Source: CAZSXS01 sp964611385 (GTDB lineage: Bacteria > Bacillota > Clostridia > Lachnospirales > CAYPQA01). From it: a stretch of DNA of 55,199 nucleotides. The translations under genes were made by a program, and so were the position numbers. The stretch lies in assembly GCA_964611385.1 (NCBI GenBank), contig CAZSXS010000012.1, forward strand, positions 1 to 55,199, in the 5' to 3' direction. The notes beneath the pieces are model-generated. The model was not told where the DNA came from and made no database searches. It saw only the letters and a list, made by a program, of their open reading frames with translations. The number at the start of each line of letters is the position of its first letter. The stretch's first letter is position 1. Positions 15,326 through 23,871 of the stretch are shown piece after piece.

Positions 15326-16087
15326 ATGAAAAAACGTGTAGTGATTAAGTTAAGCGGAGAAGCCTTAGGCGGAGGTTCCGGCGCCGAAGGATCTGGTGGC
15401 TCAAAGTTCAGCGATGCTGTGATTTTAAAAATCGTCTCTCAAATCTCTACCGTCCTTAACCAGGGAGTGCAAGTTTCCCTGGTTGTAGGCGGAGGCAATT
15501 TTTGGCGTAACAAAAGCAATAATGTCAGCGGTAATTTTTTTACCCTCGACCGCTCCAAGTCCGACCAAATGGGAATGTTGGGTACGGTTATGAACGGCCT
15601 ATACCTTTCCGAGGCCTTTAAAGCCAAAGGGATTGCCGCCGAGGTCTTCACTCCCTTTGTTGTCGGCTCTCTGACGAAGCTCTTTTCAAAGGACGAGGCG
15701 GAAAAATCGCTAAATTCTGGCACTGTTGTTATAAACGCAGCCGGTACCGGCCATCCTTTCTTTACCACGGATTCCATTACGGCCTTGCGGGCAGCAGAGC
15801 TTCATGCGGATTTTGCCCTCTATGCCAAAAACATTGACGGCGTGTACGACTCGGACCCCAGCCTCAATCCAAAGGCCAGAAAGCTGAAATCCATTTCTTA
15901 TAAGGAAGCTGTTTACAAAAACTTAAATGCCATTGATATTGCAGCAATGACAATCTCAATGGAGGCGGGCACACCGTCCTTGATTTTCGGCCTAGACGAA
16001 CAGGACAGCATTATTCATGCCTGCTCGGATGATATGTGTAACGGAACAACCATTACTATGAATGCAAAGGAGGAATATTATGTCTAA
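15326..16087 (+). CDS. pyrH: UMP kinase
   Basis: This enzyme phosphorylates UMP to UDP with ATP in pyrimidine nucleotide synthesis. The 253-residue protein has VVIKLSGEALGG at the N-terminus, LVVGGGNFWR, DQMGMLGTVMNGL, AAGTGHPFFTTDS and NIDGVYDSDP, all hallmarks of bacterial hexameric PyrH of the amino-acid-kinase fold. Compared with most family members it has an extra Gly/Ser-rich loop (about 14-26, GGGSGAEGSGGS) after the first motif. frr starts inside its last codons (8-nt overlap). Confidence 0.95.
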   Translation: MKKRVVIKLSGEALGGGSGAEGSGGSKFSDAVILKIVSQISTVLNQGVQVSLVVGGGNFWRNKSNNVSGNFFTLDRSKSDQMGMLGTVMNGLYLSEAFKAKGIAAEVFTPFVVGSLTKLFSKDEAEKSLNSGTVVINAAGTGHPFFTTDSITALRAAELHADFALYAKNIDGVYDSDPSLNPKARKLKSISYKEAVYKNLNAIDIAAMTISMEAGTPSLIFGLDEQDSIIHACSDDMCNGTTITMNAKEEYYV

Positions 16088-16634
16088 TCACACGCAAGCC
16101 TATGAAGAAAAAATGAAAAAATCCCTTCATGCCCTGGAAACCGAATTAAGTACCATTCGCGCCGGGCGTGCAAACCCCCATGTGTTAGATCGCATTGTTG
16201 TTAATTATTACGGTGCGGACACCCCCCTGAACCAGGTAGGTAACATTACCGTACCCGAAGCTCGGGTAATCGTCATTCAGCCTTGGGATGCCAGCATTTT
16301 AAAGGCGATTGAAAAAGCCATTCAAGGTTCAGACCTGGGCATCAATCCAACTAACGACGGTAAGGTAATACGTCTTGTTTTTCCAGAACTCACAGAGGAT
16401 CGCAGAAAGGCTTTGACCAAGGACGTCAAGAAAAAGGGCGAAGATTACAAGATTATTATGAGAAACATTCGCAGAGATGGCATTGATGCCTTCAAAAAGC
16501 TTGAAAAAAAGAGCGAGATTTCTGAGGATACCCTAAAGGATTTGGAAGAAGAGTTGCAAAAGCTGACAGATAAGTCTATCGTTGAGATTGAGAAGCAAGT
16601 AGAGGCCAAGTGCAAGGACATCCTATCTATATGA
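16080..16634 (+). CDS. frr: Ribosome recycling factor
   Basis: RRF splits post-termination ribosomes together with EF-G. The 184-residue product has ELSTIRAGRANPHVLDRIVVNYYGADTPLNQVGNI-type core sequence, VIQPWD and LTEDRRKALTKDVKKKGEDYKI, matching the family's usual 185 residues. The start at 16080 follows AAAGGAGGAATATT, an excellent site. It overlaps pyrH by 8 nt at its start and uppS by 4 nt at its stop. Confidence 0.96.
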   Translation: MSNHTQAYEEKMKKSLHALETELSTIRAGRANPHVLDRIVVNYYGADTPLNQVGNITVPEARVIVIQPWDASILKAIEKAIQGSDLGINPTNDGKVIRLVFPELTEDRRKALTKDVKKKGEDYKIIMRNIRRDGIDAFKKLEKKSEISEDTLKDLEEELQKLTDKSIVEIEKQVEAKCKDILSI

Positions 16635-17332
16635 ATAAAATACCCAGACACGTGGCAATAATTATGGATGGGAACGGCCGTTGGGCCAAAAAGCGTTTTG
16701 TAAACACGGCTGCCGGACACAGAGCCGGTGCCCAGACCTTAAAACAAATTGCTCGGGAATGTGAAGCTTTAAAGATTGAGTATTTGACCGTGTATGCCTT
16801 TTCCACAGAGAATTGGAAGCGCTCAGCAAGTGAGGTTTCCGACCTGATGAACCTTCTTCGGGAGTATATCAAGCAATATATTGATGATGTAGACAAGAAT
16901 GAGGTTCGAATCCGGGTCATCGGGGATCTGTCCCGGTTGGATTTGGATTTACAGGGAAGTATTCAGCAGTTACAGGATCAAACCAAGCACAAGGAAGGTC
17001 TTTGCCTTGTTTTGGCGATTAATTACGGCTCGAGGGACGAGATTACTCGAGCCGTTAAAAGTATATCCAGAGATTTAAAGAATCATAAGCTGTCTGATTC
17101 GGATCTGAACGAAACCTTGATTGAATCCTACTTGGATACGAAGGATATTCCGAATCCAGATTTATTAATCAAGCCCGGCGGGGAAATGCGGCTCAGTAAT
17201 TTTCTGCTGTGGCAAATGGCCTATTCCGAATTGTATTTCACAAAAAAGTTGTGGCCGGATTTTAACAAAAAAGATTTATTGAGTGCAATTGAAGAGTATT
17301 CCCAAAGGGACAGGCGTTTTGGAGGTAGGTAG
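16631..17332 (+). CDS. uppS: Isoprenyl transferase (undecaprenyl diphosphate synthase)
   Basis: This cis-prenyltransferase makes the C55 lipid carrier for cell-wall synthesis. Signatures in the 233-residue product are HVAIIMDGNGRWAKKR (catalytic Asp), GHRAGAQTL, YAFSTENWKR, NYGSRDEITRA and RLSNFLLWQMAYSELYF with the final DRRFGGR. The start at 16631 overlaps the frr stop (ATGA). It precedes cdsA by one base. Confidence 0.96.
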   Translation: MNKIPRHVAIIMDGNGRWAKKRFVNTAAGHRAGAQTLKQIARECEALKIEYLTVYAFSTENWKRSASEVSDLMNLLREYIKQYIDDVDKNEVRIRVIGDLSRLDLDLQGSIQQLQDQTKHKEGLCLVLAINYGSRDEITRAVKSISRDLKNHKLSDSDLNETLIESYLDTKDIPNPDLLIKPGGEMRLSNFLLWQMAYSELYFTKKLWPDFNKKDLLSAIEEYSQRDRRFGGR

Positions 17333-17333
17333 T

Positions 17334-18128
17334 ATGATTAAAAGAATTATAACAAGTTTATTGGGCTTACCTATACTCATAGTGATGCTGATTTATGGGG
17401 GACTTCCCCTTCGAATCAGCTGTTTTGCTATTGCGTTAATTGGTCTTTTGGAATATTACAACGCCTTTGCTTTGAAATCCTTTACCCTTAAATTTATTGG
17501 GATTTTTTTTGCCGTCGTTTATTTCCTTCCCTTTAACTTGACTTTTAATTCTTTTATGCTCTTCAACTGGATTTTTATGAGCAGTCTTTTGATTACCGTT
17601 GTTTTCAGGCATACGGATATCAAAGTTTCAGACTGTGCACTGGTCTTTTTTGGATTTTATTATATTGTAGTCGCCCTTAGCTTCATTTATTTGGTTCGAA
17701 TGTACGCCTTTGGCCAATATCTGGTTTGGTTGATTTTTATTTGTGCCTGGGGAAGCGACACGGGTGCTTACTTCTTTGGCGTATTCCTTGGCAAGCGCAA
17801 GCTGGCTCCTGTCCTCAGTCCTAAAAAAACCATTGAGGGAGCTATTGGTGGAATTTTTGTAGCCTCTCTGCTGGCTTTTATTTTTGGCTGGATTGTCACG
17901 AGATCTGTTACCCAAGTTAATATTACCCTCCCCTGTACCTTGATCGGTGCATCGGGCGCGATTCTATCCATCTTCGGAGACTTGGCGGCCTCTGCCATCA
18001 AACGGCAGACGGGCGTTAAGGATTTCGGCAAGATCATACCTGGTCACGGCGGAGTTTTGGATCGTTTTGATTCTATTATTTTTACTGCTCCCTGTGTGTA
18101 TATTGTCATGAGTCTTATCATTAAGTGA
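17334..18128 (+). CDS. cdsA: Phosphatidate cytidylyltransferase (CDP-diacylglycerol synthase)
   Basis: The enzyme converts phosphatidic acid and CTP into CDP-diacylglycerol for phospholipid synthesis. The 264-residue product is a multi-pass membrane protein (about eight hydrophobic segments) with LSPKKTIEGAIGG and the C-terminal signature GDLAASAIKRQTGVKDFGKIIPGHGGVLDRFDS. GGAGGT stands 7 nt before the ATG at 17334. Its TGA stop lies within the small hairpin that begins repeat copy D. Confidence 0.96.
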   Translation: MIKRIITSLLGLPILIVMLIYGGLPLRISCFAIALIGLLEYYNAFALKSFTLKFIGIFFAVVYFLPFNLTFNSFMLFNWIFMSSLLITVVFRHTDIKVSDCALVFFGFYYIVVALSFIYLVRMYAFGQYLVWLIFICAWGSDTGAYFFGVFLGKRKLAPVLSPKKTIEGAIGGIFVASLLAFIFGWIVTRSVTQVNITLPCTLIGASGAILSIFGDLAASAIKRQTGVKDFGKIIPGHGGVLDRFDSIIFTAPCVYIVMSLIIK

Positions 18129-18212
18129 GTTTACTCACAGCCCCCACCCTCATCTTTCAAAAAAGCTGAACATTAAGGGTGATATCAATTTCACGGAAAT
18201 TTTGAAAGACCC
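18125..18212 (+). repeat. Family-1 repeat, copy D (3' half)
   Basis: A short palindrome GTGAGTTTACTCAC (18125-18138) replaces the long hairpin. It is followed by the C-rich stretch, the box TTTCAAAAAAGCTG and a well preserved right end TTCACGGAAATTTTGAAAGACC (18191-18212). The left end is absent, and the element begins inside the cdsA stop region. Confidence 0.75.
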
Positions 18213-18278
18213 AATAAAGATAGCGAAAATAACAAAAATTACGAAAATAGATAACAAAATAGCAAAGGTTGTGATCAC

Positions 18279-19442
18279 TTGAAGAAAGATCACTTGAAAA
18301 AGATTGCTGTTTTTGGCTCCACTGGCTCCATCGGAACGCAGACCCTTTCAGTGGTTCAGGAGTTGGGCTACGAGATTACGGCCCTTGCAGCCAATAACAA
18401 CGTTACCCTCTTGGAAGAACAGATACGAGAATTTCATCCGAAGGCCGTTGTGGTATTTGAAGAAAAAAACGCCCTGGATTTAAAAGTGCGGATTCGGGAT
18501 TTGGATACAGACATTTTCATCGGCGAAAGTGGCCTTTGTAGCCTTGCCTCCGAATTTGAGGGCGAAATTCTAGTGAATGCTCTTGTAGGTACCATTGGCT
18601 TGAAGCCGACTCTGGCTGCCATTGAAGCTGGGAAGTCAATCGCCCTTGCCAATAAGGAAACCTTGGTTTCTGCCGGGGCGCTGGTAACGGAGGCTGTCCG
18701 ACAAAAGGGCGTTCAGCTGTATCCGGTGGACAGTGAGCATTCGGCTATCTTTCAGTGCTTGCAGGGGTACCCTAACAAAATAGAAAAAATAATTTTGACC
18801 GCATCCGGTGGGGCTTTTCGGGGTTTGAAAAAGAAAGATATGGAAAATATCAGCCCAGAGGAAGCCTGTAAGCATCCCAACTGGAGCATGGGGAAGAAGA
18901 TTACCGTTGATTCGGCTACCTTGATGAACAAGGGGCTGGAGGTGATCGAAGCCTATTGGCTCTTTGGCGTTGGCTTGGAGCAAATCGAAGTATTGGTTCA
19001 CCCCCAATCTATTATTCACTCCATGGTGGAGTTTGAGGACGGGGCCGTCCTGGCGCAGCTTGGCATACCAGATATGCGGCTTCCCATTCAATATGCCTTG
19101 ACCTATCCGGAACGGCACAAGACCGGCTTACCCAAGCTGGATTTATTGAAACACAATAACCTGAGCTTTCAAGAGCCGGACTTGGAAAGTTTTCCTTGTT
19201 TGGACTTGGCCTATACCGCCTTGAAAAAAGGCAGCGTATACCCAGCAGTTTTGAATGCGGCGAATGAATGCGCCGTCAACTTATTCTTGGACAAAAAAAT
19301 CAAGTTTTTAGACATACCGACTTTAATAGAACAAGCCATAAGCACATATACTATTAAAAACAGGGTTGGCCTTGACGCAATCCTCGAAGCCGACCAATGG
19401 GCGAGGGAGTATGTCTTGTCAAGCACTCAATTAATGAGGTGA
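18279..19442 (+). CDS. dxr: 1-deoxy-D-xylulose 5-phosphate reductoisomerase
   Basis: Second enzyme of the MEP isoprenoid pathway, NADPH-dependent. The 387-residue protein has the NADPH loop FGSTGSIGTQTL, LANKETLVSAG, the active-site stretch PVDSEHSAIFQCL, TASGGAFRG, HPNWSMGKKITVDSATLMNKGLEVIEA and SMVEFEDGAVLAQLG. The TTG at 18279 is taken as start, with AAAGG 10 nt upstream. A second TTG at 18294 would give a start closer to many homologues. It lies 150 nt after cdsA because repeat copy D intervenes, and 4 nt before rseP. Confidence 0.95.
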   Translation: MKKDHLKKIAVFGSTGSIGTQTLSVVQELGYEITALAANNNVTLLEEQIREFHPKAVVVFEEKNALDLKVRIRDLDTDIFIGESGLCSLASEFEGEILVNALVGTIGLKPTLAAIEAGKSIALANKETLVSAGALVTEAVRQKGVQLYPVDSEHSAIFQCLQGYPNKIEKIILTASGGAFRGLKKKDMENISPEEACKHPNWSMGKKITVDSATLMNKGLEVIEAYWLFGVGLEQIEVLVHPQSIIHSMVEFEDGAVLAQLGIPDMRLPIQYALTYPERHKTGLPKLDLLKHNNLSFQEPDLESFPCLDLAYTALKKGSVYPAVLNAANECAVNLFLDKKIKFLDIPTLIEQAISTYTIKNRVGLDAILEADQWAREYVLSSTQLMR

Positions 19443-19446
19443 CACA

Positions 19447-20505
19447 TTGTCGATTATCTTTGCAATCATTATTTTTGGGATTATCGTAATTATTCATGAG
19501 CTTGGTCATTTTGCCATGGCCAAGAGAGGTGATATCTGTGTGGAGGAATTTGCCATCGGAATGGGGCCAAAGCTTCTCTCCTTTGCCAAGGGCGAGACGC
19601 TCTACTCCATACGGCTTTTCCCTATCGGCGGATACTGCAAAATGTTAGGCGAGGAAGATGGTTCTTCCGATCCGAGAGCCTTTAACAACAAGAAGGTTTC
19701 TGTACGCCTATCCGTCATTGCTGCGGGCGTAATTATGAATTTTATTCTCTCTTTACTGGTATTTACCATACTGGGAGGGATTACTGGCTTTGCCTTACCA
19801 AAGGTCAATCGCCTACTGAGTGGCTTTCCGGCAGAACAAGCTGGAATACAACTCGGCGACAGGATTTTGGAGATTAACGGCAGCCGGATTAACATATATG
19901 ACGATTTAAGCTTACTACTCAGTGAAAATAAAGGGAATGAAATTTCAGTAAGCCTATTAAGGGGCAAGGAGCGCATTCAAAAAAGAATTGTACCCAAGCA
20001 GGACGAAAAAGGCAATTTTTTGATTGGATTTGAGCCGGTACACCGGATCGGACTATTCATGAAAAGCGAGGAAGGCTACCAAAAAGCCAACATTCTGGAG
20101 ACTCTTAATCACGGCTTCTTTAAAATATTATTTTGGATCAAGGTAATCGTACAGGGGCTAATCCGCTTAGTCACCTTTAATGTGTCTGTAAACGAGATGG
20201 CAGGGCCGGTGGGCATCGTCTCTGTAATCGACAGCACGGTAAAAGCAACGTCTGCGGACGGCATTTTTATTGTCATACTCAACATGGCAAACTTTCTGGG
20301 TTTACTCAGCGCAAACTTGGGTGTATTCAATCTATTACCCCTTCCGGGTTTGGACGGCGGTCGTCTTGTATTCCTGGGCATAGAGGCCATACGCCGCAAG
20401 CCCATACCCGCTGAAAAGGAAGGCTTTATTCATCTAGTGGGGTTTGTTGTATTGATTGCGTTTGCAATATTTATAACATTCAATGACATCATGAGGTTGA
20501 TTTAG
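19447..20505 (+). CDS. rseP: Site-2 metalloprotease RseP/RasP
   Basis: An intramembrane zinc protease that cleaves membrane-bound anti-sigma factors and signal-peptide remnants. The 352-residue product has HELGHF in the first membrane segment (His20-Glu-x-x-His), FPIGGYCKMLGEE, a PDZ domain (about 118-185: LSGFPAEQAGIQLGDRILEING) and NLLPLPGLDGGRL with the third zinc ligand Asp. The start is TTG with GAGGTGA upstream. It ends the pyrH-to-rseP run and is followed by a terminator. Confidence 0.95.
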   Translation: MSIIFAIIIFGIIVIIHELGHFAMAKRGDICVEEFAIGMGPKLLSFAKGETLYSIRLFPIGGYCKMLGEEDGSSDPRAFNNKKVSVRLSVIAAGVIMNFILSLLVFTILGGITGFALPKVNRLLSGFPAEQAGIQLGDRILEINGSRINIYDDLSLLLSENKGNEISVSLLRGKERIQKRIVPKQDEKGNFLIGFEPVHRIGLFMKSEEGYQKANILETLNHGFFKILFWIKVIVQGLIRLVTFNVSVNEMAGPVGIVSVIDSTVKATSADGIFIVILNMANFLGLLSANLGVFNLLPLPGLDGGRLVFLGIEAIRRKPIPAEKEGFIHLVGFVVLIAFAIFITFNDIMRLI

Positions 20506-20506
20506 A

Positions 20507-20567
20507 AAAGAAGGAGGATGAGGGAGTAAGGAAGCTTACTATTGCTCCCTCATCCTCCCTCTTTTTC
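20507..20567 (+). terminator. Terminator of the pyrH-rseP cluster
   Basis: AAAAGAAGGAGGATGAGGGAG pairs almost perfectly with CTCCCTCATCCTCCCTCTTTT around a 12-nt loop. Its purine/pyrimidine-strand composition resembles the hairpin arms of family-1 repeats, but the tip and the AAAAAAGCCGG box are absent. Confidence 0.85.
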
Positions 20568-20609
20568 ATTAAACAGGAACGGGAGAGTAAGAGGAGAGGG
20601 GATTAGCCT

Positions 20610-21317
20610 ATGATTGTTCATTTTATGAAACGAAAAAGTTTAACAGATGGTATTACTCGTATCTTTTTGGGTCTTTTGGGTTTTTGTGCTTTTAGCTATG
20701 GGCTTTTAAAGGTGATCGAATCTAGTAGCCCAACAATATCAGTCATTTTTACAAAGGACCTATCTGTCATACTTGTTGCTTTTCTAATGCTTGCGCTTTT
20801 TGTTGTTCTTATTGGCTCTTCTTTGTGGGTGTTCTTTTATGGAATTGCTCTGCTCAGTAGCTATAAATATTTTTATGCCTATCGTGCCATTAAGCGATAT
20901 GAAGATCCCGAACTCGTTATTCAGCGAATTGAGAATAATATAAAGAATAAAAAATTTTCTCATTTGTACATTAATGAGAAAAAGGCTGCATTTTTTTATT
21001 TGGATGAAAACGAAGCGTTAAGCATAAGCTTATCAGGACAGGATAGTGGTTATCTTCATCTTAAGGATGTTGTTTGGTCTTATTATGATGACAACTCATA
21101 TAAGGGACAAGCACTATTATATGTCTGGGGCAAAACCAGATTAACTTCATTAAAAAGCTTAATGCCCAAAGACGAGGTTATTTATTCTATAGATATTTTA
21201 GAAAAACATAGTAATGGACTGTTTCAATACATAGATCGTTTGCGCATGCTGCGTGATTTCAATTATGGGTGGTTTGTTAAAAAATGTATGCGAATCTCTA
21301 AGCTGCGAAACAAGTAA
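20610..21317 (+). CDS. Uncharacterised membrane protein with PH-like C-terminal part
   Basis: 235 residues with two strong membrane segments (about 17-36 and 49-76) followed by a soluble region. The pattern KFSHLYINEKKAAFFYLDENEALSISL and LHLKDVVWSYYDDN resembles a bacterial pleckstrin-homology-like strand arrangement, but the family is not recognised. There is no operon partner: a terminator precedes it and a family-2 repeat follows. The start is accepted from AGAGGAGAGGGGATTAGCCT upstream, with a somewhat distant site. Codon use is more A/T-rich than in the preceding cluster. Confidence 0.6.
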   Translation: MIVHFMKRKSLTDGITRIFLGLLGFCAFSYGLLKVIESSSPTISVIFTKDLSVILVAFLMLALFVVLIGSSLWVFFYGIALLSSYKYFYAYRAIKRYEDPELVIQRIENNIKNKKFSHLYINEKKAAFFYLDENEALSISLSGQDSGYLHLKDVVWSYYDDNSYKGQALLYVWGKTRLTSLKSLMPKDEVIYSIDILEKHSNGLFQYIDRLRMLRDFNYGWFVKKCMRISKLRNK

Positions 21318-21320
21318 ATC

Positions 21321-21415
21321 GTATGATCAGTCACGTTCAGCTTTGCAAAAGCCGCTACGCAAAACAATAGAATTTATCTGGTTTGGATGATAGCGGCTTG
21401 GTAAATGTTTAAGTC
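21321..21415 (-). repeat. Family-2 repeat, copy b (inverted)
   Basis: On the minus strand it reads ACATTTACCAAGCCGC, TTCTATTGTTTTGCGTAGCGGC and TTGCAAAGCTGAACGTGACTGA, the best match to the family consensus. The AAGCCGC and GCGGCTT boxes are inverted to each other, so the transcript would fold. Confidence 0.7.
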
Positions 21416-21437
21416 TTTCAAAAATAAGGAGTTATCT

Positions 21438-23858
21438 ATGCTTGGAACAGTGAATATATCTGTGCGTGAGCTGGTTGAGTTTACCCAAAGAAACGGAAGT
21501 ATTGATTCCGGGTCTTTGGGTTCTTTTGGTTCTATGGGTCTTAAAAGAGCCCAGGAGGGTACTGCTATTCATACAAGGTACCAAAAAGCCCGTAAGAAGC
21601 TTCTGAAGGATGTGGAAGGCACAAGCTACGAAAGTGAAGTCTTTTTGCGTATCGCTTATTATTATAAAGACTTTGAGTTTGCTGTGGAGGGGCGGGCTGA
21701 CGGGGTACTGTTGGAAACAGCCATACCAATGGCAGGCGAAACGGATTCATGGCTGCAAAGAATCAGCATTGATGAAATCAAGTCTACCTCAAGAAACTTG
21801 GAGGAGATAGACCCGCCTCTGGTGCATTGGGCTCAGGCCAAGTGTTATGGCTTTATGCTGGCGGCTAAAAACATGGAAACGGCTTCTGATGAAGTAAGGA
21901 TGCCGCCCGTTACCATCCGCTTACTTTATATACATACCGAAACGGAGCAGGAGCGCTGCTTTGAAGAAGAATTTAGCTTTGAGGCTCTTGCGGAGTATTT
22001 TGAGGGGCTGATTGAACAGTACTACGCCTTTGCCAAAATGCAGGTGGGGATTACAGAGGAAGGTATTCTGAGTGCCAAGCAATTAGTCTTCCCTTATCCC
22101 GGATACCGGAAAAGTCAGCGGGAACTGGCGGTCACGGTTTATGGTACTATCAAGCAGGGGAAGAAGCTTTTTGTTCAGGCGCCGACCGGTACGGGTAAGA
22201 CCATTTCCACTCTGTTTCCAGCCATAAAGGCGCTTGGAGAGGATCTACTGTCCAAGGTCTTTGTTTTGACGGCTAAGACGATTACCCGGCAAGTGACGGA
22301 GGATGCTTTTTTGCGTATGCATGAAAAAGGGCTGCGGCTGCGCCTGATTACCCTCATTGCTAAGGAAAAAATTTGCTTTAAGGACAAGCTGAGCTGTAAT
22401 CCTGAGAGTTGTGAGTTTGCCAATGGGCACTTTGATCGGATTAATACTGCCATCTTGGATGTTATTCAAAACGAATACAATGTAAACCGCAGTACCCTGG
22501 AAGCCTATGCCCAGAAACACAGGGTATGTCCTTTTGAGTATGCCTTGGATTTGACTTACTTTTGCCAGTTGATTGTTTGTGATTATAATTATGTCTACAA
22601 TCCACGTTCCAAGTTAAAGCGCTTCTTTGGGGAGAACAACAAGAAGGATTTTGCCGTCCTCCACGATGAGGCGCACAATCTGGTAGACCGAGCAAGAGAG
22701 ATGTTTTCGAGTGCCATCAGCCGGGAGGATTTTCGGGAACTGGCTAGGCTGATCCCAAAAGGCGATAAAAGTCCGGCTTTTAAGACGATACGGAAGATTA
22801 GAGCTTGGTTTAAAACCTCTTTTGATGAGACGAAATCAACCAGCCTTCCCAAAGAGCTTTGTAAGCTGCTCACCGAATTTAAAGAACAGGCTGAGGAATG
22901 GTTTATGATTGAAAACAGGCGGGATTTGCTGTATGAGGTTTTTCTGGAGCTGTACTTTAGAGTGCTTGATTTTCTGCGGATAGCGGCCTTGTTCGACGAA
23001 CGCTATGTTGCCTACTATGGCGAAAAAAACACCTGTAAGCTACTTTGTCTGGATCCATCCTACCTTTTGGCTCAGGCTCAAAAGCAAGTCAGTGCTTGTG
23101 TCTTTTTTTCTGCCACGCTTTCCCCGCTGACTTATTTTCAAGATACGCTTGGTGGTGCCTCCGTGGATTATCGTCTCTGTCTTCCTTCTCCTTTTTCTTC
23201 GGACAAGCTTTGTGTTCTGATCAATGATTCGATTTACACAGGATACAAGAACAGGCAATATAGCTACGAACCGATTGCCAGGAATCTTTTTTCTTTTGTT
23301 TCAGCCAAAAGGGGGAATTATCTGGTATTTTTTTCTTCCTACGAATACTTACAGCGGGTAGCGGAGCTTTTTACGCGCAACTATCCAGACATACAGGTCT
23401 TACTTCAAGAGCAAAGTATGAATGAGCTGGAACGCCAAGCCTTTTTAGACAATTTCTCAGCGCCGGAGGCAGAACAAGCTACGCAACTTGGCTTTGCTGT
23501 TCTGGGGGGCTCTTTTTCCGAGGGCATTGACCTGGTAGGGGACAGGCTCATTGGCGTCGTGGTGGTTGGTGTGGGGCTTCCCATGATTTCTGAGGAAAGG
23601 AACTTGCTGGTTCAGTACTACAATGAAATTGAGCGGAACGGCTTTGAATTTGCCTACACCTTTCCTGGCTTCAACAAGGTGATGCAGGCTGTCGGGCGCC
23701 TGATCCGCTCTGAAAACGACAAGGGTGCCATGCTTCTAATTGACAGCCGCTTTACGGATTACGGCTATCAGGGGCTTTTCCCAGCTGAGTGGCGGCATTT
23801 TACCAAAATAAAAAGCACCTCCCAGTTGGAAGATGCTTTAAGAAGTTTTTGGAATTAA
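21438..23858 (+). CDS. Nuclease-helicase fusion: RecB/Cas4-like domain with XPD/DinG-type helicase
   Basis: 806 residues in two modules. The N-terminal 200 carry PD-(D/E)XK nuclease features (EGRADGV, then IDEIKST, then HWAQAKCYGF), as in Cas4/RecB-like nucleases. The helicase module has Walker A APTGTGKT (near 248), an iron-sulfur cysteine set between about 312 and 380 (CFKDKLSCNPESC, CPFEYA and later Cys), DEAH-box HDEAHNLVD (near 410), FFSATLSP and the final GRLIRSENDKG. It should be a 5'-3' DNA helicase in repair. The start at 21438 follows AAGGAGTTATCT. It stands alone, convergent with ahcY. Confidence 0.88.
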   Translation: MLGTVNISVRELVEFTQRNGSIDSGSLGSFGSMGLKRAQEGTAIHTRYQKARKKLLKDVEGTSYESEVFLRIAYYYKDFEFAVEGRADGVLLETAIPMAGETDSWLQRISIDEIKSTSRNLEEIDPPLVHWAQAKCYGFMLAAKNMETASDEVRMPPVTIRLLYIHTETEQERCFEEEFSFEALAEYFEGLIEQYYAFAKMQVGITEEGILSAKQLVFPYPGYRKSQRELAVTVYGTIKQGKKLFVQAPTGTGKTISTLFPAIKALGEDLLSKVFVLTAKTITRQVTEDAFLRMHEKGLRLRLITLIAKEKICFKDKLSCNPESCEFANGHFDRINTAILDVIQNEYNVNRSTLEAYAQKHRVCPFEYALDLTYFCQLIVCDYNYVYNPRSKLKRFFGENNKKDFAVLHDEAHNLVDRAREMFSSAISREDFRELARLIPKGDKSPAFKTIRKIRAWFKTSFDETKSTSLPKELCKLLTEFKEQAEEWFMIENRRDLLYEVFLELYFRVLDFLRIAALFDERYVAYYGEKNTCKLLCLDPSYLLAQAQKQVSACVFFSATLSPLTYFQDTLGGASVDYRLCLPSPFSSDKLCVLINDSIYTGYKNRQYSYEPIARNLFSFVSAKRGNYLVFFSSYEYLQRVAELFTRNYPDIQVLLQEQSMNELERQAFLDNFSAPEAEQATQLGFAVLGGSFSEGIDLVGDRLIGVVVVGVGLPMISEERNLLVQYYNEIERNGFEFAYTFPGFNKVMQAVGRLIRSENDKGAMLLIDSRFTDYGYQGLFPAEWRHFTKIKSTSQLEDALRSFWN

Positions 23859-23871
23859 GAACTTATTGGAA

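Noticed and set aside
16900..16920. GGTTCGAATCC, a tRNA T-loop-like sequence
   Set aside because: It lies in the coding frame of uppS, and no acceptor stem or anticodon arm can be drawn around it.
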